A stretch of 6,104 bases of DNA from Pseudomonadota bacterium (GTDB taxonomy: Bacteria > Pseudomonadota > Alphaproteobacteria > Rhizobiales > Rhizobiaceae), in the NCBI GenBank assembly GCA_023433855.1, contig JAEYTV010000456.1, positions 1 through 6,104 of the forward strand. The letters are read 5' to 3'. The notes under the pieces were generated by a model. It saw only the letters and a list, made by a program, of their open reading frames with translations. It was not told the DNA's origin and did no database searches. A program made the position numbers and the translations under genes. Shown here one piece after another: positions 1 to 6,104 of this stretch (the first letter of the stretch is position 1; each line of letters starts with the position of its first letter).

Positions 1-83
1 CGACAATCACCTCCGGAACAAAATTCCCGGTTCACGAGCCGGCGGCGGCAGCGTTGCTGGAATTCCCGGCCGATCCGACCTAA
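1..83 (+). CDS. possible 3' end of an unidentified gene (5' end outside window)
   Basis: One plus-strand frame stays open from the left edge (first full codon at base 3) to a TAA at 81-83, giving 26 residues that end in ALLEFPADPT. This frame looks more protein-like than the other two plus frames, one of which is rich in Arg, Gln and Trp, and 18 of its 26 codons end in G or C. The stop lies 27 bases before the cysK start, so the unknown gene could be co-transcribed with cysK. I do not recognise the protein. An open frame of 26 codons in GC-rich DNA is weak evidence, and the stretch could instead be plain upstream DNA carrying the cysK promoter. Confidence 0.35.
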   Translation, partial: TITSGTKFPVHEPAAAALLEFPADPT

Positions 84-98
84 GTTCCCTTGGAACTT
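82..98. repeat. perfect inverted repeat before cysK
   Basis: Arms AAGTTCC (82-88) and GGAACTT (92-98) match perfectly around a 3-base spacer. The repeat begins within the stop codon of the possible upstream gene and ends two bases before the cysK ribosome binding site. In RNA it would form a short 7-bp stem; in DNA it could be a small operator. There is no following run of T, so it is not a convincing terminator. Repeats of this size arise by chance in windows of this length, so only its position makes it worth noting. Confidence 0.4.
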
Positions 99-99
99 T

Positions 100-106
100 A
101 GGAGAG
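100..106 (+). promoter_or_regulatory. cysK ribosome binding site
   Basis: AGGAGAG contains the Shine-Dalgarno core GGAG at 101-104, six bases before the ATG at 111. The spacing is good and supports that ATG as the cysK start. Confidence 0.8.
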
Positions 107-110
107 CATC

Positions 111-1079
111 ATGGCAGAGACCAGAAAACCGGGCCGCGGCAAAGTCTACTCATCGATAACCGAAACCATCGGTGATACGCCGATCGTGCGCCTGGACAAG
201 CTTGCCAAGGAGAAGGGACTGAAGGCCAATCTTCTCGCCAAGCTGGAGTTCTTCAATCCGATTGCCTCGGTCAAGGATCGTATCGGTGTGGCGATGATCG
301 AAAGCCTTGAAGCCCAGGGCAAGATCACCCCCGGCAAGACGACGCTCATCGAGCCCACGTCGGGCAATACGGGCATTGCGCTCGCCTTTGCGGCTGCAGC
401 CAAGGGCTACAAACTCATTCTCACGATGCCGGAAACCATGTCGATCGAGCGGCGCAAGATGCTGGCGCTGCTTGGAGCCGAACTGGTGCTGACGGAGGGC
501 GCAAAAGGGATGAAGGGCGCGATCGCCAAAGCGGAAGAGCTGGCCGAGACGCTTCCCGACGCCATTATTCCCCAGCAGTTCGAAAATGCCGCCAATCCCG
601 AGATCCACCGCAGGACAACAGCCGAGGAAATCTGGAACGACACGGAGGGGACGATCGACATCCTGGTATCTGGCATCGGCACCGGTGGTACGATCACCGG
701 AGCCGGACAGGTGCTGAAGAGCCGCAAGCCCGGCATCAAGGTCGTTGCCGTTGAACCGGAGGAGTCACCCGTGCTTTCGGGAGGCCAACCGGGTCCGCAT
801 AAGATCCAGGGCATCGGGGCAGGTTTCGCGCCCAAGATCCTCGACACCTCGATCTATGACGAAGTGGTCACTGTCAACAGCACCGAGGCGGTCGAGATGG
901 CCCGGCTCGTGGCAAGACTTGAAGGCGTGCCGGTCGGCATTTCCTCCGGCGCGGCGCTCACGGCGGCGATCGAGATCGGCAGCCGTCCAGAGAGTGAGGG
1001 CAAGACGATCGTTGTGATCATTCCCTCCTTCGCGGAGCGTTACCTTTCCACCGTCTTGTTCGAGGGGCTCGGCGGATAG
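111..1079 (+). CDS. cysK: cysteine synthase (O-acetylserine sulfhydrylase), CysK type
   Basis: A cytoplasmic PLP enzyme that converts O-acetyl-L-serine and sulfide to L-cysteine and acetate, the last step of sulfur assimilation. The 322-residue product has the usual length of the family. The PLP-binding lysine is Lys55 in ASVKDR. The substrate and carboxylate loop TSGNTG is at 83-88, the phosphate-binding loop GTGGT at 190-194, and the conserved GISSG at 276-280. The C-terminal [10 protein letters not shown] (305-314) corresponds to the PDSGERYLST-like segment of enterobacterial enzymes. The start is fixed by a well-spaced GGAG. The gene converges on comM and shares no transcript with the other genes here, except possibly the unknown gene to its left. 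No CysB-like or riboswitch element is recognisable upstream. Cystathionine beta-synthase and CysM share this fold, but the length, the lack of extra domains and the overall sequence favour CysK. Rhizobia often carry several paralogues, so the number of this copy cannot be given. Confidence 0.93.
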   Translation: MAETRKPGRGKVYSSITETIGDTPIVRLDKLAKEKGLKANLLAKLEFFNPIASVKDRIGVAMIESLEAQGKITPGKTTLIEPTSGNTGIALAFAAAAKGYKLILTMPETMSIERRKMLALLGAELVLTEGAKGMKGAIAKAEELAETLPDAIIPQQFENAANPEIHRRTTAEEIWNDTEGTIDILVSGIGTGGTITGAGQVLKSRKPGIKVVAVEPEESPVLSGGQPGPHKIQGIGAGFAPKILDTSIYDEVVTVNSTEAVEMARLVARLEGVPVGISSGAALTAAIEIGSRPESEGKTIVVIIPSFAERYLSTVLFEGLGG

Positions 1080-1088
1080 GTGAAGTTG

Positions 1089-1109
1089 CGCCGGAAACGA
1101 TAGCCGGCG
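1089..1109. terminator. weak hairpin between convergent cysK and comM
   Basis: CGCCGG (1089-1094) and CCGGCG (1104-1109) are perfect 6-bp complements around a 9-base loop. The hairpin lies 10 bases after the cysK stop and about 50 bases past the comM stop on the other strand. A hairpin between convergent genes could slow both polymerases, but neither side has a T-run, so intrinsic termination is doubtful. Confidence 0.2.
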
Positions 1110-1159
1110 TCTGGGATTGGGTGGCCACGGTTCACGCACCGGCCGTCGCCTATTGTCAT

Positions 1160-2695
1160 TCAGGCTGCGGCCACCGCAAGGCGCTCGCCTGCCATCCGGT
1201 ATGAAATCGCCTCGGCAAGATGGATGCGGCCCACCGTTTCACTTCCGTCGAGGTCGGCCAGGGTGCGCGCCACCTTGAGCACGCGGTGATAACCACGGGC
1301 GGAGAACTTCAGCTTCTCCGCCGCGTCACGAAGCAGCTGCAGGCCACTTGGCTCCGGTTCGGCGAGCTTTTCAATCAGTGATGTCGAGCAGCGCGCATTG
1401 GTAAGGATTTCGGGTGCTCCCGCCCGACGGAACCGTTCCTGCTGCCTTTCTCGAGCCGCCGCCACCCGTTTTGCGACATCCGCGCTGTTTTCCGCCGGCA
1501 TCGGACGGAGGAGATCAGCCGCCGAGACCGCCGGAACATCGATGCGGATATCGATCCGGTCCATCAATGGGCCGGAGATCCTCGCCTGGTAATCGGCCGC
1601 GCAACGCATTCCCCGCGCGCAGGTATGGCCAGGCTCTCCCGCCATCCCGCAGCGGCACGGGTTCATCGCAGCGACCAGCTGGATGCTGGCGGGATAAGAG
1701 ACGCGATGATTTGCCCGGGCGATGATGCACTCGCCGGTTTCGAGGGGCTGACGCAGCGCATCCAGCACCTGAGGAGCAAACTCTGGAAACTCATCGAGAA
1801 AAAGCACGCCATGGTGAGCAAGCGACGCTTCTCCCGGCTTTGCCCGCAACCCGCCGCCCACCAGCGCGGCCATTGTGGCGGAGTGATGAGGCGTGCGGAA
1901 CGGACGACGGTCGGAAAGCTTGCCACCGGACAATTGGCCGGCAATGGAATGGATCATCGAGACTTCGAGAAGTTCGGCAGGGGAAAGCGGCGGCAGGATC
2001 GAAGGAAGCCTCGCTGCAAGCATGGACTTCCCCGAACCCGGAGGGCCGACCATCAGGAGGTTGTGCCCGCCAGCCGCAGCCACTTCAAGCGCCCTCTTGG
2101 CGGTTTCCTGGCCTTTGATATCGGCGAGATCCGGCAGGCTGGCGGGGTTGGCGCGGATCGCAGGCAGCGGCCGCGAGATGACCTGCGTCCCCCTGAAATG
2201 ATTGGCAATCGCGATCAGGCTTCGAGGAGCAAGGATGTCGATGTCAGACCCTGCCCATGCCGCCTCCGGGCCACTGTCTGCCGGGCAGATAAGACCCTTG
2301 CCCAGAGCATTGGCCCCGATTGCGGCCGGCAGGGCCCCGGCCACCGGCGCAAGAGTACCGTCCAGATTGAGTTCGCCGATCACCACATAGTCGGCAAGTA
2401 CATCTGCAGGGACGGCCCCTAAGGCCGCCATGAGGCCGAGAGCGATCGGCAGATCGAAATGCGAGCCCTCCTTGGGAAGGTCAGCCGGCGCCAGGTTGAC
2501 CGTTACCTTCTTCGGCGGCATGGCAAGCCCCGAGGCATGCAGCGCGGCCTGAACCCGTTCGCGGCTTTCAGCCACCGCCTTGTCGGGCAGGCCCACGATA
2601 TGCATGTTGACCTTGCCGGGCCCGATCATCACCTGCACATCGACCGGAACACCCTCGATACCCTGGAACGCAACCGTACTGACGCGTGAAACCAT
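1160..2695 (-). CDS. comM: ComM/YifB family AAA+ ATPase (Mg-chelatase subunit ChlI-like)
   Basis: A cytoplasmic AAA+ ATPase. In Vibrio, Haemophilus and Acinetobacter, ComM is a hexameric helicase that promotes branch migration of incoming DNA during natural transformation; the role in rhizobia is less clear. Taking the ATG at 2695 gives 511 residues, the normal family length. The N-terminal part (about 1-165) is the Lon-protease-like ChlI domain, with the typical GLPDKAVAESRERV near residue 35. The AAA+ core follows, with Walker A GPPGSGKS (217-224), FRTPHHS (266-272), Walker B GVLFLDEF (296-303), sensor-1 Asn345 in AAMNPC and the DRIDI segment near 379. Four cysteines (347, 349, 359, 365) form the usual possible metal-binding insert. 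The C-terminal domain carries SARGYHRVLKVARTLADL with the sensor-2 arginine. A TTG at 2710 would add five residues, but MVSRVSTVAF fits the family start better. Neither start has a strong Shine-Dalgarno sequence. It lies downstream of gshB on the same strand after about 190 non-coding bases, so it may have its own promoter. Confidence 0.95.
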   Translation of the reverse strand: MVSRVSTVAFQGIEGVPVDVQVMIGPGKVNMHIVGLPDKAVAESRERVQAALHASGLAMPPKKVTVNLAPADLPKEGSHFDLPIALGLMAALGAVPADVLADYVVIGELNLDGTLAPVAGALPAAIGANALGKGLICPADSGPEAAWAGSDIDILAPRSLIAIANHFRGTQVISRPLPAIRANPASLPDLADIKGQETAKRALEVAAAGGHNLLMVGPPGSGKSMLAARLPSILPPLSPAELLEVSMIHSIAGQLSGGKLSDRRPFRTPHHSATMAALVGGGLRAKPGEASLAHHGVLFLDEFPEFAPQVLDALRQPLETGECIIARANHRVSYPASIQLVAAMNPCRCGMAGEPGHTCARGMRCAADYQARISGPLMDRIDIRIDVPAVSAADLLRPMPAENSADVAKRVAAARERQQERFRRAGAPEILTNARCSTSLIEKLAEPEPSGLQLLRDAAEKLKFSARGYHRVLKVARTLADLDGSETVGRIHLAEAISYRMAGERLAVAAA

Positions 2696-2888
2696 CTGAC
2701 CCGCCCCCAAGCCCTTGCACAGAGGATCGGCAGATTTGCCTCACCCGCCGACAGATTGCAATCTCGCACGGGACGCGGAATAAAACAAGAACATCGGCGG
2801 AACAATTTCGCGCCTGCGGTGCAGCGAGGTTGCGCCCGGTTGCATCAGAGGAACAAAGACGATCCGGACAAGAAACAGGCGGGGGTCG
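2696..2888. other. intergenic tract between gshB and comM
   Basis: About 190 bases without a believable gene. It should hold the 3' end of the gshB transcript and possibly a comM promoter. On the minus strand, TTGTTT (plus 2783-2788) lies 17 bases before GAGATT (plus 2760-2765), a weak sigma-70-like pair whose -10 half overlaps a 12-bp palindrome. There is no hairpin plus T-run terminator after gshB, so read-through into comM remains possible. Open frames crossing this tract are low-complexity and extend antisense into neighbouring genes. Confidence 0.5.
2753..2764. repeat. perfect 12-bp palindrome upstream of comM
   Basis: AGATTGCAATCT reads the same on both strands. Its near edge lies 57 bases before the comM ATG, a position where an operator would be expected. 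A partial direct copy, CAGATTTGC, lies closer to comM at 2731-2739 (compare CAGATTGC at 2752-2759). About one or two perfect 12-bp palindromes are expected by chance in a window this size, so position is the only argument for a function. Confidence 0.35.
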
Positions 2889-3839
2889 TCACTTGTACCG
2901 GGCTTCGATAGCGTCCCAGAGGAGGCTCGCGACGTCGGCACCGCCGAACTTCTTCACCTCGCGGATGCCGGTAGGCGACGTGACGTTGATCTCGGTCATG
3001 TAGTCGCCGATCACGTCGATGCCGACAAAGATGAAGCCCCTTTCCCGCAGCGCAGGACCGATGCGGGCGCAGATTTCCCGCTCCCTGGCGGTGATATCGG
3101 TGGCTTCTGCGCGTCCGCCCACGTGCATGTTGGAGCGGCTGTCATGTTCTGCCGGGACTCTATTGATAGCGCCTACGGGCTCGCCTTCAACAAGCAGTAT
3201 GCGCTTGTCCCCCTTCCGCACGGCCGGCAGGTAGGCCTGGGCGATATAGGGTTCCCCGCGATACATCTGACCGAACATTTCGAGGAGCGAGGTGAAGTTG
3301 CGATCATCCCGTGCGGAGTGGAAGACGCCGGCACCGCCGTTGCCATAGAGAGGCTTCAATATGATGTCGCCCATTTCGTGCCGGAACCGCGCGATCTCGC
3401 CCGGATCGCGCGAGATCAGCGTCGGCGGCATCAGGTCGGCGAACTCGGTGACAAATATCTTCTCCGGCGAGTTGCGGACCCAGGCAGGATCATTGACCAC
3501 CAGCGTTTCCGGATGGATCCGCTCCAAAAGGTGGGTAGAGGTGATGTAACCCATGTCGAAGGGCGGATCCTGACGCAGGTGGACCACGTCCATGGTGGAG
3601 AGATCGACACGTTCGGCTCCGCCAAGAGTGAAATGATCACCTGTCACGTCGCGAACCTGCAACGGTTCCAAGGCGGCAAATACCTTGCCGTCGCGCATGG
3701 TCAGCCGGTCGGGTGTGTAATGGTACAGGTCGTACCCGCGCGCCTGGGCTTCCAGGGCCATGGCGAACGTGGAATCTCCGGCGATGTTGATTCCGGAGAT
3801 GTGGTCCATCTGGAACGCGACTTTTTGGATTCTTGCCAT
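2889..3839 (-). CDS. gshB: glutathione synthase
   Basis: A cytoplasmic ATP-grasp ligase that joins gamma-L-glutamyl-L-cysteine and glycine using ATP, the second and final step of glutathione synthesis. The ATG at 3839 gives 316 residues, the length of Escherichia coli GshB. The N-terminal substrate domain (about 1-120) has [18 protein letters not shown] near its start and RQDPPFD at 89-95. The ATP-grasp domain follows, with the ATP lysine and glycine loop [11 protein letters not shown] (162-172), [20 protein letters not shown] from about 210, SRSNMHVGG (234-242) and the Mg/substrate segment [17 protein letters not shown] (275-291). The motifs appear intact. A GTG at 3842 directly precedes the ATG; spacing from GAGG favours the ATG. 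The cupin gene ends 70 bases upstream on the same strand, so shared transcription is possible. gshA, for the first step of the pathway, is not in the window. Confidence 0.97.
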   Translation of the reverse strand: MARIQKVAFQMDHISGINIAGDSTFAMALEAQARGYDLYHYTPDRLTMRDGKVFAALEPLQVRDVTGDHFTLGGAERVDLSTMDVVHLRQDPPFDMGYITSTHLLERIHPETLVVNDPAWVRNSPEKIFVTEFADLMPPTLISRDPGEIARFRHEMGDIILKPLYGNGGAGVFHSARDDRNFTSLLEMFGQMYRGEPYIAQAYLPAVRKGDKRILLVEGEPVGAINRVPAEHDSRSNMHVGGRAEATDITAREREICARIGPALRERGFIFVGIDVIGDYMTEINVTSPTGIREVKKFGGADVASLLWDAIEARYK

Positions 3840-3846
3840 CACTCAG

Positions 3847-3850
3847 CCTC
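3847..3850 (-). promoter_or_regulatory. gshB ribosome binding site
   Basis: On the minus strand GAGG lies 7 bases before the ATG at 3839 but only 4 before the GTG at 3842. The spacing favours the ATG, giving a 316-residue protein beginning MARIQKVAF. Confidence 0.55.
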
Positions 3851-3909
3851 GGAAAGTGCCCGCCTGATGTAATCCGGCCGGCACCCAAAGACAACCGAAC
3901 AATTCCGCG

Positions 3910-4410
3910 TCACCCTGTCAACCCAATCCCAGTGCGAGGCCGCAGCAGCCCGCGCAGGCGGTAGAGGAACGCGAGCGGCGCGGGGAAAGGCCTGCGCAGG
4001 AATGCAATCTTCTTCACGTAGCGATGCACGTGCCAGGTCGCCCAGGTGCCGGCCTTGAAATAGGCGACATCACCTGGACCAAGCAGACGTTCCGTCCGGT
4101 CTTCGGCGATCACCTGCACCTCGCCTTCCAGTATCACTACCGTTTCGTCCCAGCCGAAAAACCACCGGAAGCTGCCAGCCGTGCAGTCCCATACCCCGGT
4201 TGCCGCGCAGCCATCGGGCGCCTTAGAGTGGGAGGCTGCGCGAGCCTGCGGGTTTCCGGACAGGATCCAGGCGGGATCGATCGGCAGAGGCTTCATCTCC
4301 AGGGATTGGGGGCAGGCACCTATAAACGACTTCGGCGTCTCTGCCGGGACGTAGGATTTATACCGGAATGCGAGCGCCGCGGTGACCGCGGCAAAAATAT
4401 GCCAGCTCAT
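3910..4410 (-). CDS. cupin domain protein (Cupin_3 / COG3450-like), function unknown
   Basis: A 166-residue protein with one small cupin barrel in its middle. The stretch WILSGNPQARAASHS (48-62), then GSFRWFFGWDETVVILEGEV (79-98) and LGPGDVAYFKAGTWATWHV (110-128), follows the Cupin_3 pattern: a Trp/Phe-rich strand, acidic Asp88-Glu89, the LEGEV turn, GPGD, and a Gly-Thr-Trp loop. The classical HxH metal motif is absent, as is common in this subfamily; Glu89 and His127 are possible remaining ligands. The N-terminus is mildly hydrophobic (4-15) but short, with no clear signal-peptide cleavage site. The tail is Arg/Leu-rich (145-160). The ATG at 4410 has GGAG at good spacing; an internal ATG at 4296 has GGAG directly abutting it and is less likely. 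Relatives include ureidoglycine aminohydrolase-like and sugar-binding proteins, but no substrate can be inferred. It lies between ugpC and gshB on the same strand. Confidence 0.8.
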   Translation of the reverse strand: MSWHIFAAVTAALAFRYKSYVPAETPKSFIGACPQSLEMKPLPIDPAWILSGNPQARAASHSKAPDGCAATGVWDCTAGSFRWFFGWDETVVILEGEVQVIAEDRTERLLGPGDVAYFKAGTWATWHVHRYVKKIAFLRRPFPAPLAFLYRLRGLLRPRTGIGLTG

Positions 4411-4411
4411 T

Positions 4412-4442
4412 GTGTCTCCAATCCCGCCAAAGATCGAGACAC
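4412..4442 (-). repeat. inverted repeat covering the cupin ribosome binding site
   Basis: GTGTCTC (4412-4418) and GAGACAC (4436-4442) are perfect 7-bp complements around a 17-base loop. In the cupin mRNA the downstream arm would include three of the four Shine-Dalgarno bases and end just before the start codon, so a hairpin could reduce translation. Several 7-bp pairs with loops this long are expected by chance in 6 kb, so this is only a candidate. Confidence 0.25.
4416..4419 (-). promoter_or_regulatory. cupin gene ribosome binding site
   Basis: On the minus strand GGAG lies 5 bases before the ATG at 4410. It supports the longer start over the internal ATG at 4296. Confidence 0.6.
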
Positions 4443-4512
4443 GATAGATGCCAAACGTAATTCTGCAGTTCAGTCGAAAGCTGCAATTTTAAGGATCGGC
4501 GCCGTTCCGACT

Positions 4513-5613
4513 TCATGCAGGTGCGATCGCTGGGGCGAGCTTGGCTTCTCGAGGTACGTCGCCGGGCAGGCGCTTGCCGGTATCCACGGCAAAGAAATGA
4601 AGGCGTCGTGGGTCTATGGCGACGCGCATTTCGGCACTGAGCGCGATGTCAGGTGATACAGCGGCCGTGACGTTCTGGTCGCCGACCGTTCCGTGGATCA
4701 GACGCTGCGATCCCAACTCCTCGGCATAATCCAGTCGAAATGGAAATGCTTCCTGATCCTCTTGAGCAAGCCGGAGGTCTTCGGCCCGGAAGCCGACGGT
4801 GACGGGACCCGAAGTCGGGGCAAAGCCCTCGAGGCTCATCATCGCGGGTCCGATTGCCAGCTTGTCGCCATGCAACTCACCAGTGACGAGATTCATGGCC
4901 GGGGAGCCGATGAAGCTCGCCACAAAGGTGGAGGCTGGCGCGTGATAGACCTCCAGCGGTGCGCCGATCTGCTCGATCTTGCCTCCGTTCAGCACAACCA
5001 GCCGGTCGGCGAGCGTCATAGCCTCCAGCTGGTCATGCGTGACATAGATCGACGTCGTCCCGAGGCGACGCTGCAGCCGCTTGATCTCGCCTCGCATCGA
5101 GACGCGCAACTTCGCATCAAGGTTGGAAAGCGGCTCATCAAACAGAAAGGCCGCCGGCTTGCGGACGATCGCACGTCCCATCGCCACCCGCTGGCGCTGG
5201 CCGCCAGAAAGGGCGCGCGGTTTGCGATCGAGATACTGGGTGATCTCGAGGAGGCGAGCTGCCTCCTTCACCCGGGCATCGATCTCGGCCCGCGGAGTGC
5301 CGCGGTTCTTCAGCCCGTATGCGAGGTTGTTATAGACCGTCATATGGGGATAGAGCGCATAATTCTGGAAGACCATGGCGATGTCCCGGTCGGCGGGCTC
5401 CACCCGGTTGACCAGACGTCCGCCGATCTTCACCTCGCCTTCGGTGATGGTTTCGAGCCCCGCAACCATACGCAGGAGCGTCGATTTACCACAGCCGGAG
5501 GGGCCGACCAGCACGATGAACTCGCCGTCGGCGATATCGATGGAGACGGAATTCACAGCCCGCACGCCGCCGCCATAAACCTTCGACACGTCGGCAATCT
5601 GAATGCCAGCCAT
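4513..5613 (-). CDS. ugpC: sn-glycerol-3-phosphate ABC transporter, ATP-binding protein
   Basis: The cytoplasmic ATPase that powers UgpAE-mediated import of sn-glycerol-3-phosphate and its diesters. It has 366 residues from the ATG at 5613, against about 356 in E. coli UgpC, which also begins MAG. All ABC motifs are present: Walker [10 protein letters not shown] (37-45), Q-loop Gln83 in [10 protein letters not shown], signature LSGGQ (135-139), Walker B FLFDEP (156-161), D-loop SNLD (163-166) and H-loop His193 in [19 protein letters not shown] (235-247) leads into a C-terminal TOBE-type regulatory domain with GFRAEDL (274-280). The last 20 or so residues form an Ala/Pro-rich tail longer than in E. 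coli. The frame stays open for 67 more codons upstream, but these lie inside ugpE in another frame and resemble no ABC protein. Closely related MalK/MsmX-type ATPases serve sugar importers; the adjoining ugpE settles the assignment. No ugpQ follows; the next gene is the cupin. Confidence 0.94.
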   Translation of the reverse strand: MAGIQIADVSKVYGGGVRAVNSVSIDIADGEFIVLVGPSGCGKSTLLRMVAGLETITEGEVKIGGRLVNRVEPADRDIAMVFQNYALYPHMTVYNNLAYGLKNRGTPRAEIDARVKEAARLLEITQYLDRKPRALSGGQRQRVAMGRAIVRKPAAFLFDEPLSNLDAKLRVSMRGEIKRLQRRLGTTSIYVTHDQLEAMTLADRLVVLNGGKIEQIGAPLEVYHAPASTFVASFIGSPAMNLVTGELHGDKLAIGPAMMSLEGFAPTSGPVTVGFRAEDLRLAQEDQEAFPFRLDYAEELGSQRLIHGTVGDQNVTAAVSPDIALSAEMRVAIDPRRLHFFAVDTGKRLPGDVPREAKLAPAIAPA

Positions 5614-5615
5614 GT

Positions 5616-5625
5616 TCATTTCTCC
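5616..5625 (-). promoter_or_regulatory. ugpC ribosome binding site and ugpE/ugpC junction
   Basis: GGAG (plus 5622-5625) lies inside the last codons of ugpE, 8 bases before the ATG at 5613 and only 2 before another in-frame ATG at 5619. The ATG at 5619 overlaps the ugpE stop as ATGA. The spacing and the MAG start shared with E. coli favour 5613, but initiation at 5619 would give a classic 4-base overlap and two extra residues. Either way the genes are translationally close and in one operon. Confidence 0.6.
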
Positions 5626-6104
5626 GTTTCTGTAAGGCCGCGAATGAACAGCCGCTGCATGAAGATCACGATCAGGATTGGGGGCAGCATGGCAAGCACC
5701 GAGCCGGCCATCACAAGGTTCCACGGGATGACTCCGTCCTGGGCAGTCACCATCCGCTTCATGCCCATCATCAGCGTGTAATAGCGCGTGTCTGTCGTAA
5801 CCAGGAGCGGCCAAAGATACTGGACCCAGCCGTAGATGAAGAGGATGACGCAGAGCGCCCCTATGTTGGTGCGAGAGAGCGGCAGCAGGATGTCGCGAAA
5901 GAACTTCAGCGGTCCCGCACCGTCGACCCGCGCAGCTTCCAGCATCTCGTCAGGAACGGTCATGAAGAACTGCCGGAACAGGAAGGTGGCGGTTGCCGAC
6001 GCGATCAACGGCACCGTCAGGCCCGCCCAGGAGTTCAGCATGCCGAGATCCGCGACGATCTTGTATGTCGGCATGATGCGCACTTCGACCGGGAGCATCA
6101 GGGT
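5616..6104 (-). CDS. ugpE: sn-glycerol-3-phosphate ABC transporter permease UgpE (3' part)
   Basis: One of the two inner-membrane permeases of the glycerol-3-phosphate importer, pairing with UgpA and docking on UgpC. The C-terminal 162 residues are present, and the frame is still open at the window edge; E. coli UgpE has about 281, so roughly 120 are missing. The fragment opens with [15 protein letters not shown], nearly identical to the E. coli segment as I recall it. The cytoplasmic EAA loop that contacts the ATPase is at fragment residues 56-78, with EAARVDGAG and DILLPLSR. Hydrophobic segments at about 29-47, 80-100 and 128-149 are transmembrane helices. The protein ends RGLTETEK, like the RGLVDSEK end of E. 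coli UgpE. An internal ATG at 6098 is not the true start. The stop overlaps or nearly touches ugpC. In many bacteria ugp operons respond to phosphate starvation through PhoB, but the operon promoter lies outside this window. Confidence 0.95.
   Translation of the reverse strand, partial: TLMLPVEVRIMPTYKIVADLGMLNSWAGLTVPLIASATATFLFRQFFMTVPDEMLEAARVDGAGPLKFFRDILLPLSRTNIGALCVILFIYGWVQYLWPLLVTTDTRYYTLMMGMKRMVTAQDGVIPWNLVMAGSVLAMLPPILIVIFMQRLFIRGLTETEK

Noticed and set aside
1625..2422. A 265-codon plus-strand open frame opposite comM
   Set aside because: It lies wholly within comM, whose ATPase motifs are clear. The antisense translation is Arg-rich and resembles no known protein.
2686..3003. A 105-codon plus-strand open frame across the gshB-comM gap
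   Set aside because: Its second part is antisense to the conserved C-terminus of gshB and its first part starts inside the 5' end of comM. The translation has no protein-like features.
3123..3872. A 249-codon plus-strand open frame opposite gshB
   Set aside because: gshB is certain on the other strand, and this frame has no recognisable motif or convincing ribosome binding site.
3916..3921. Perfect TTGACA on the minus strand at the end of the cupin gene, as a -35 box for gshB
   Set aside because: No acceptable -10 sequence lies 16-18 bases downstream (it reads TCGGTT there), and the hexamer is part of the coding sequence of the cupin C-terminus. It is a possible but unsupported promoter.
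4455..4480. TGCAG/CTGCA inverted repeat followed by TTTT in the ugpC-cupin gap
   Set aside because: The T-run follows the hairpin only on the plus strand, where no gene ends. On the minus strand, after ugpC, there is no T-run after the stem, and the stem is only 5 bp with a long loop.
4693..5781. A 362-codon plus-strand open frame opposite ugpC and ugpE
   Set aside because: It is antisense to two well-recognised transporter genes. Its translation is rich in Arg, His and Asp with no recognisable domain, as expected when the opposite strand has strongly GC-ending codons.
5614..5814. Upstream extension of the ugpC frame by 67 codons
   Set aside because: The extension overlaps ugpE in another frame and is unlike any ABC ATPase N-terminus. 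The family start MAG at 5613 has a well-placed GGAG.

Overview
This is an ordinary, gene-dense stretch of high-GC chromosome from an alphaproteobacterium, most likely of the Rhizobiaceae (Rhizobium, Sinorhizobium/Ensifer or Agrobacterium relatives). The assignment rests on recalled resemblance of the glutathione synthase, cysteine synthase, ComM and UgpC/UgpE proteins to rhizobial versions, and on the strongly GC-ending codon use. No database search was possible.

Layout, left to right. Positions 1-83 may hold the last 26 codons of an unidentified plus-strand gene. It is followed by a small inverted repeat and then by cysK (cysteine synthase, plus strand, 111-1079). cysK converges on a block of five genes, all on the minus strand. 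Reading from the right edge in the direction of transcription these are: ugpE (3' part only; the gene continues past base 6104), ugpC (4513-5613), a Cupin_3-type protein of unknown role (3910-4410), gshB (glutathione synthase, 2889-3839) and comM/yifB (AAA+ ATPase of the Mg-chelatase family, 1160-2695).

How the genes fit together. ugpE and ugpC encode an inner-membrane permease and the cytoplasmic ATPase of the sn-glycerol-3-phosphate ABC importer. Their genes overlap, so they are surely co-transcribed; ugpB and ugpA would be expected just beyond the right edge. cysK and gshB both serve thiol metabolism: CysK makes L-cysteine, and GshB adds glycine to gamma-glutamylcysteine in the last step of glutathione synthesis. 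They are convergent and separated by comM, so they share a neighbourhood, not an operon. ComM is a branch-migration helicase involved in taking up donor DNA during natural transformation in other bacteria. The cupin gene lies between the ugp and gshB genes on the same strand, with gaps of 102 and 70 bases, and its role is unknown.

Non-coding DNA is limited. The longest gene-free tract is the roughly 190 bases between gshB and comM, which contains a perfect 12-bp palindrome. No RNA genes, insertion sequences, CRISPR arrays, phage genes or attachment sites were seen. I found no sign of a new biological system; the items worth a second look are small regulatory candidates, the cupin protein, and the gene order around gshB.
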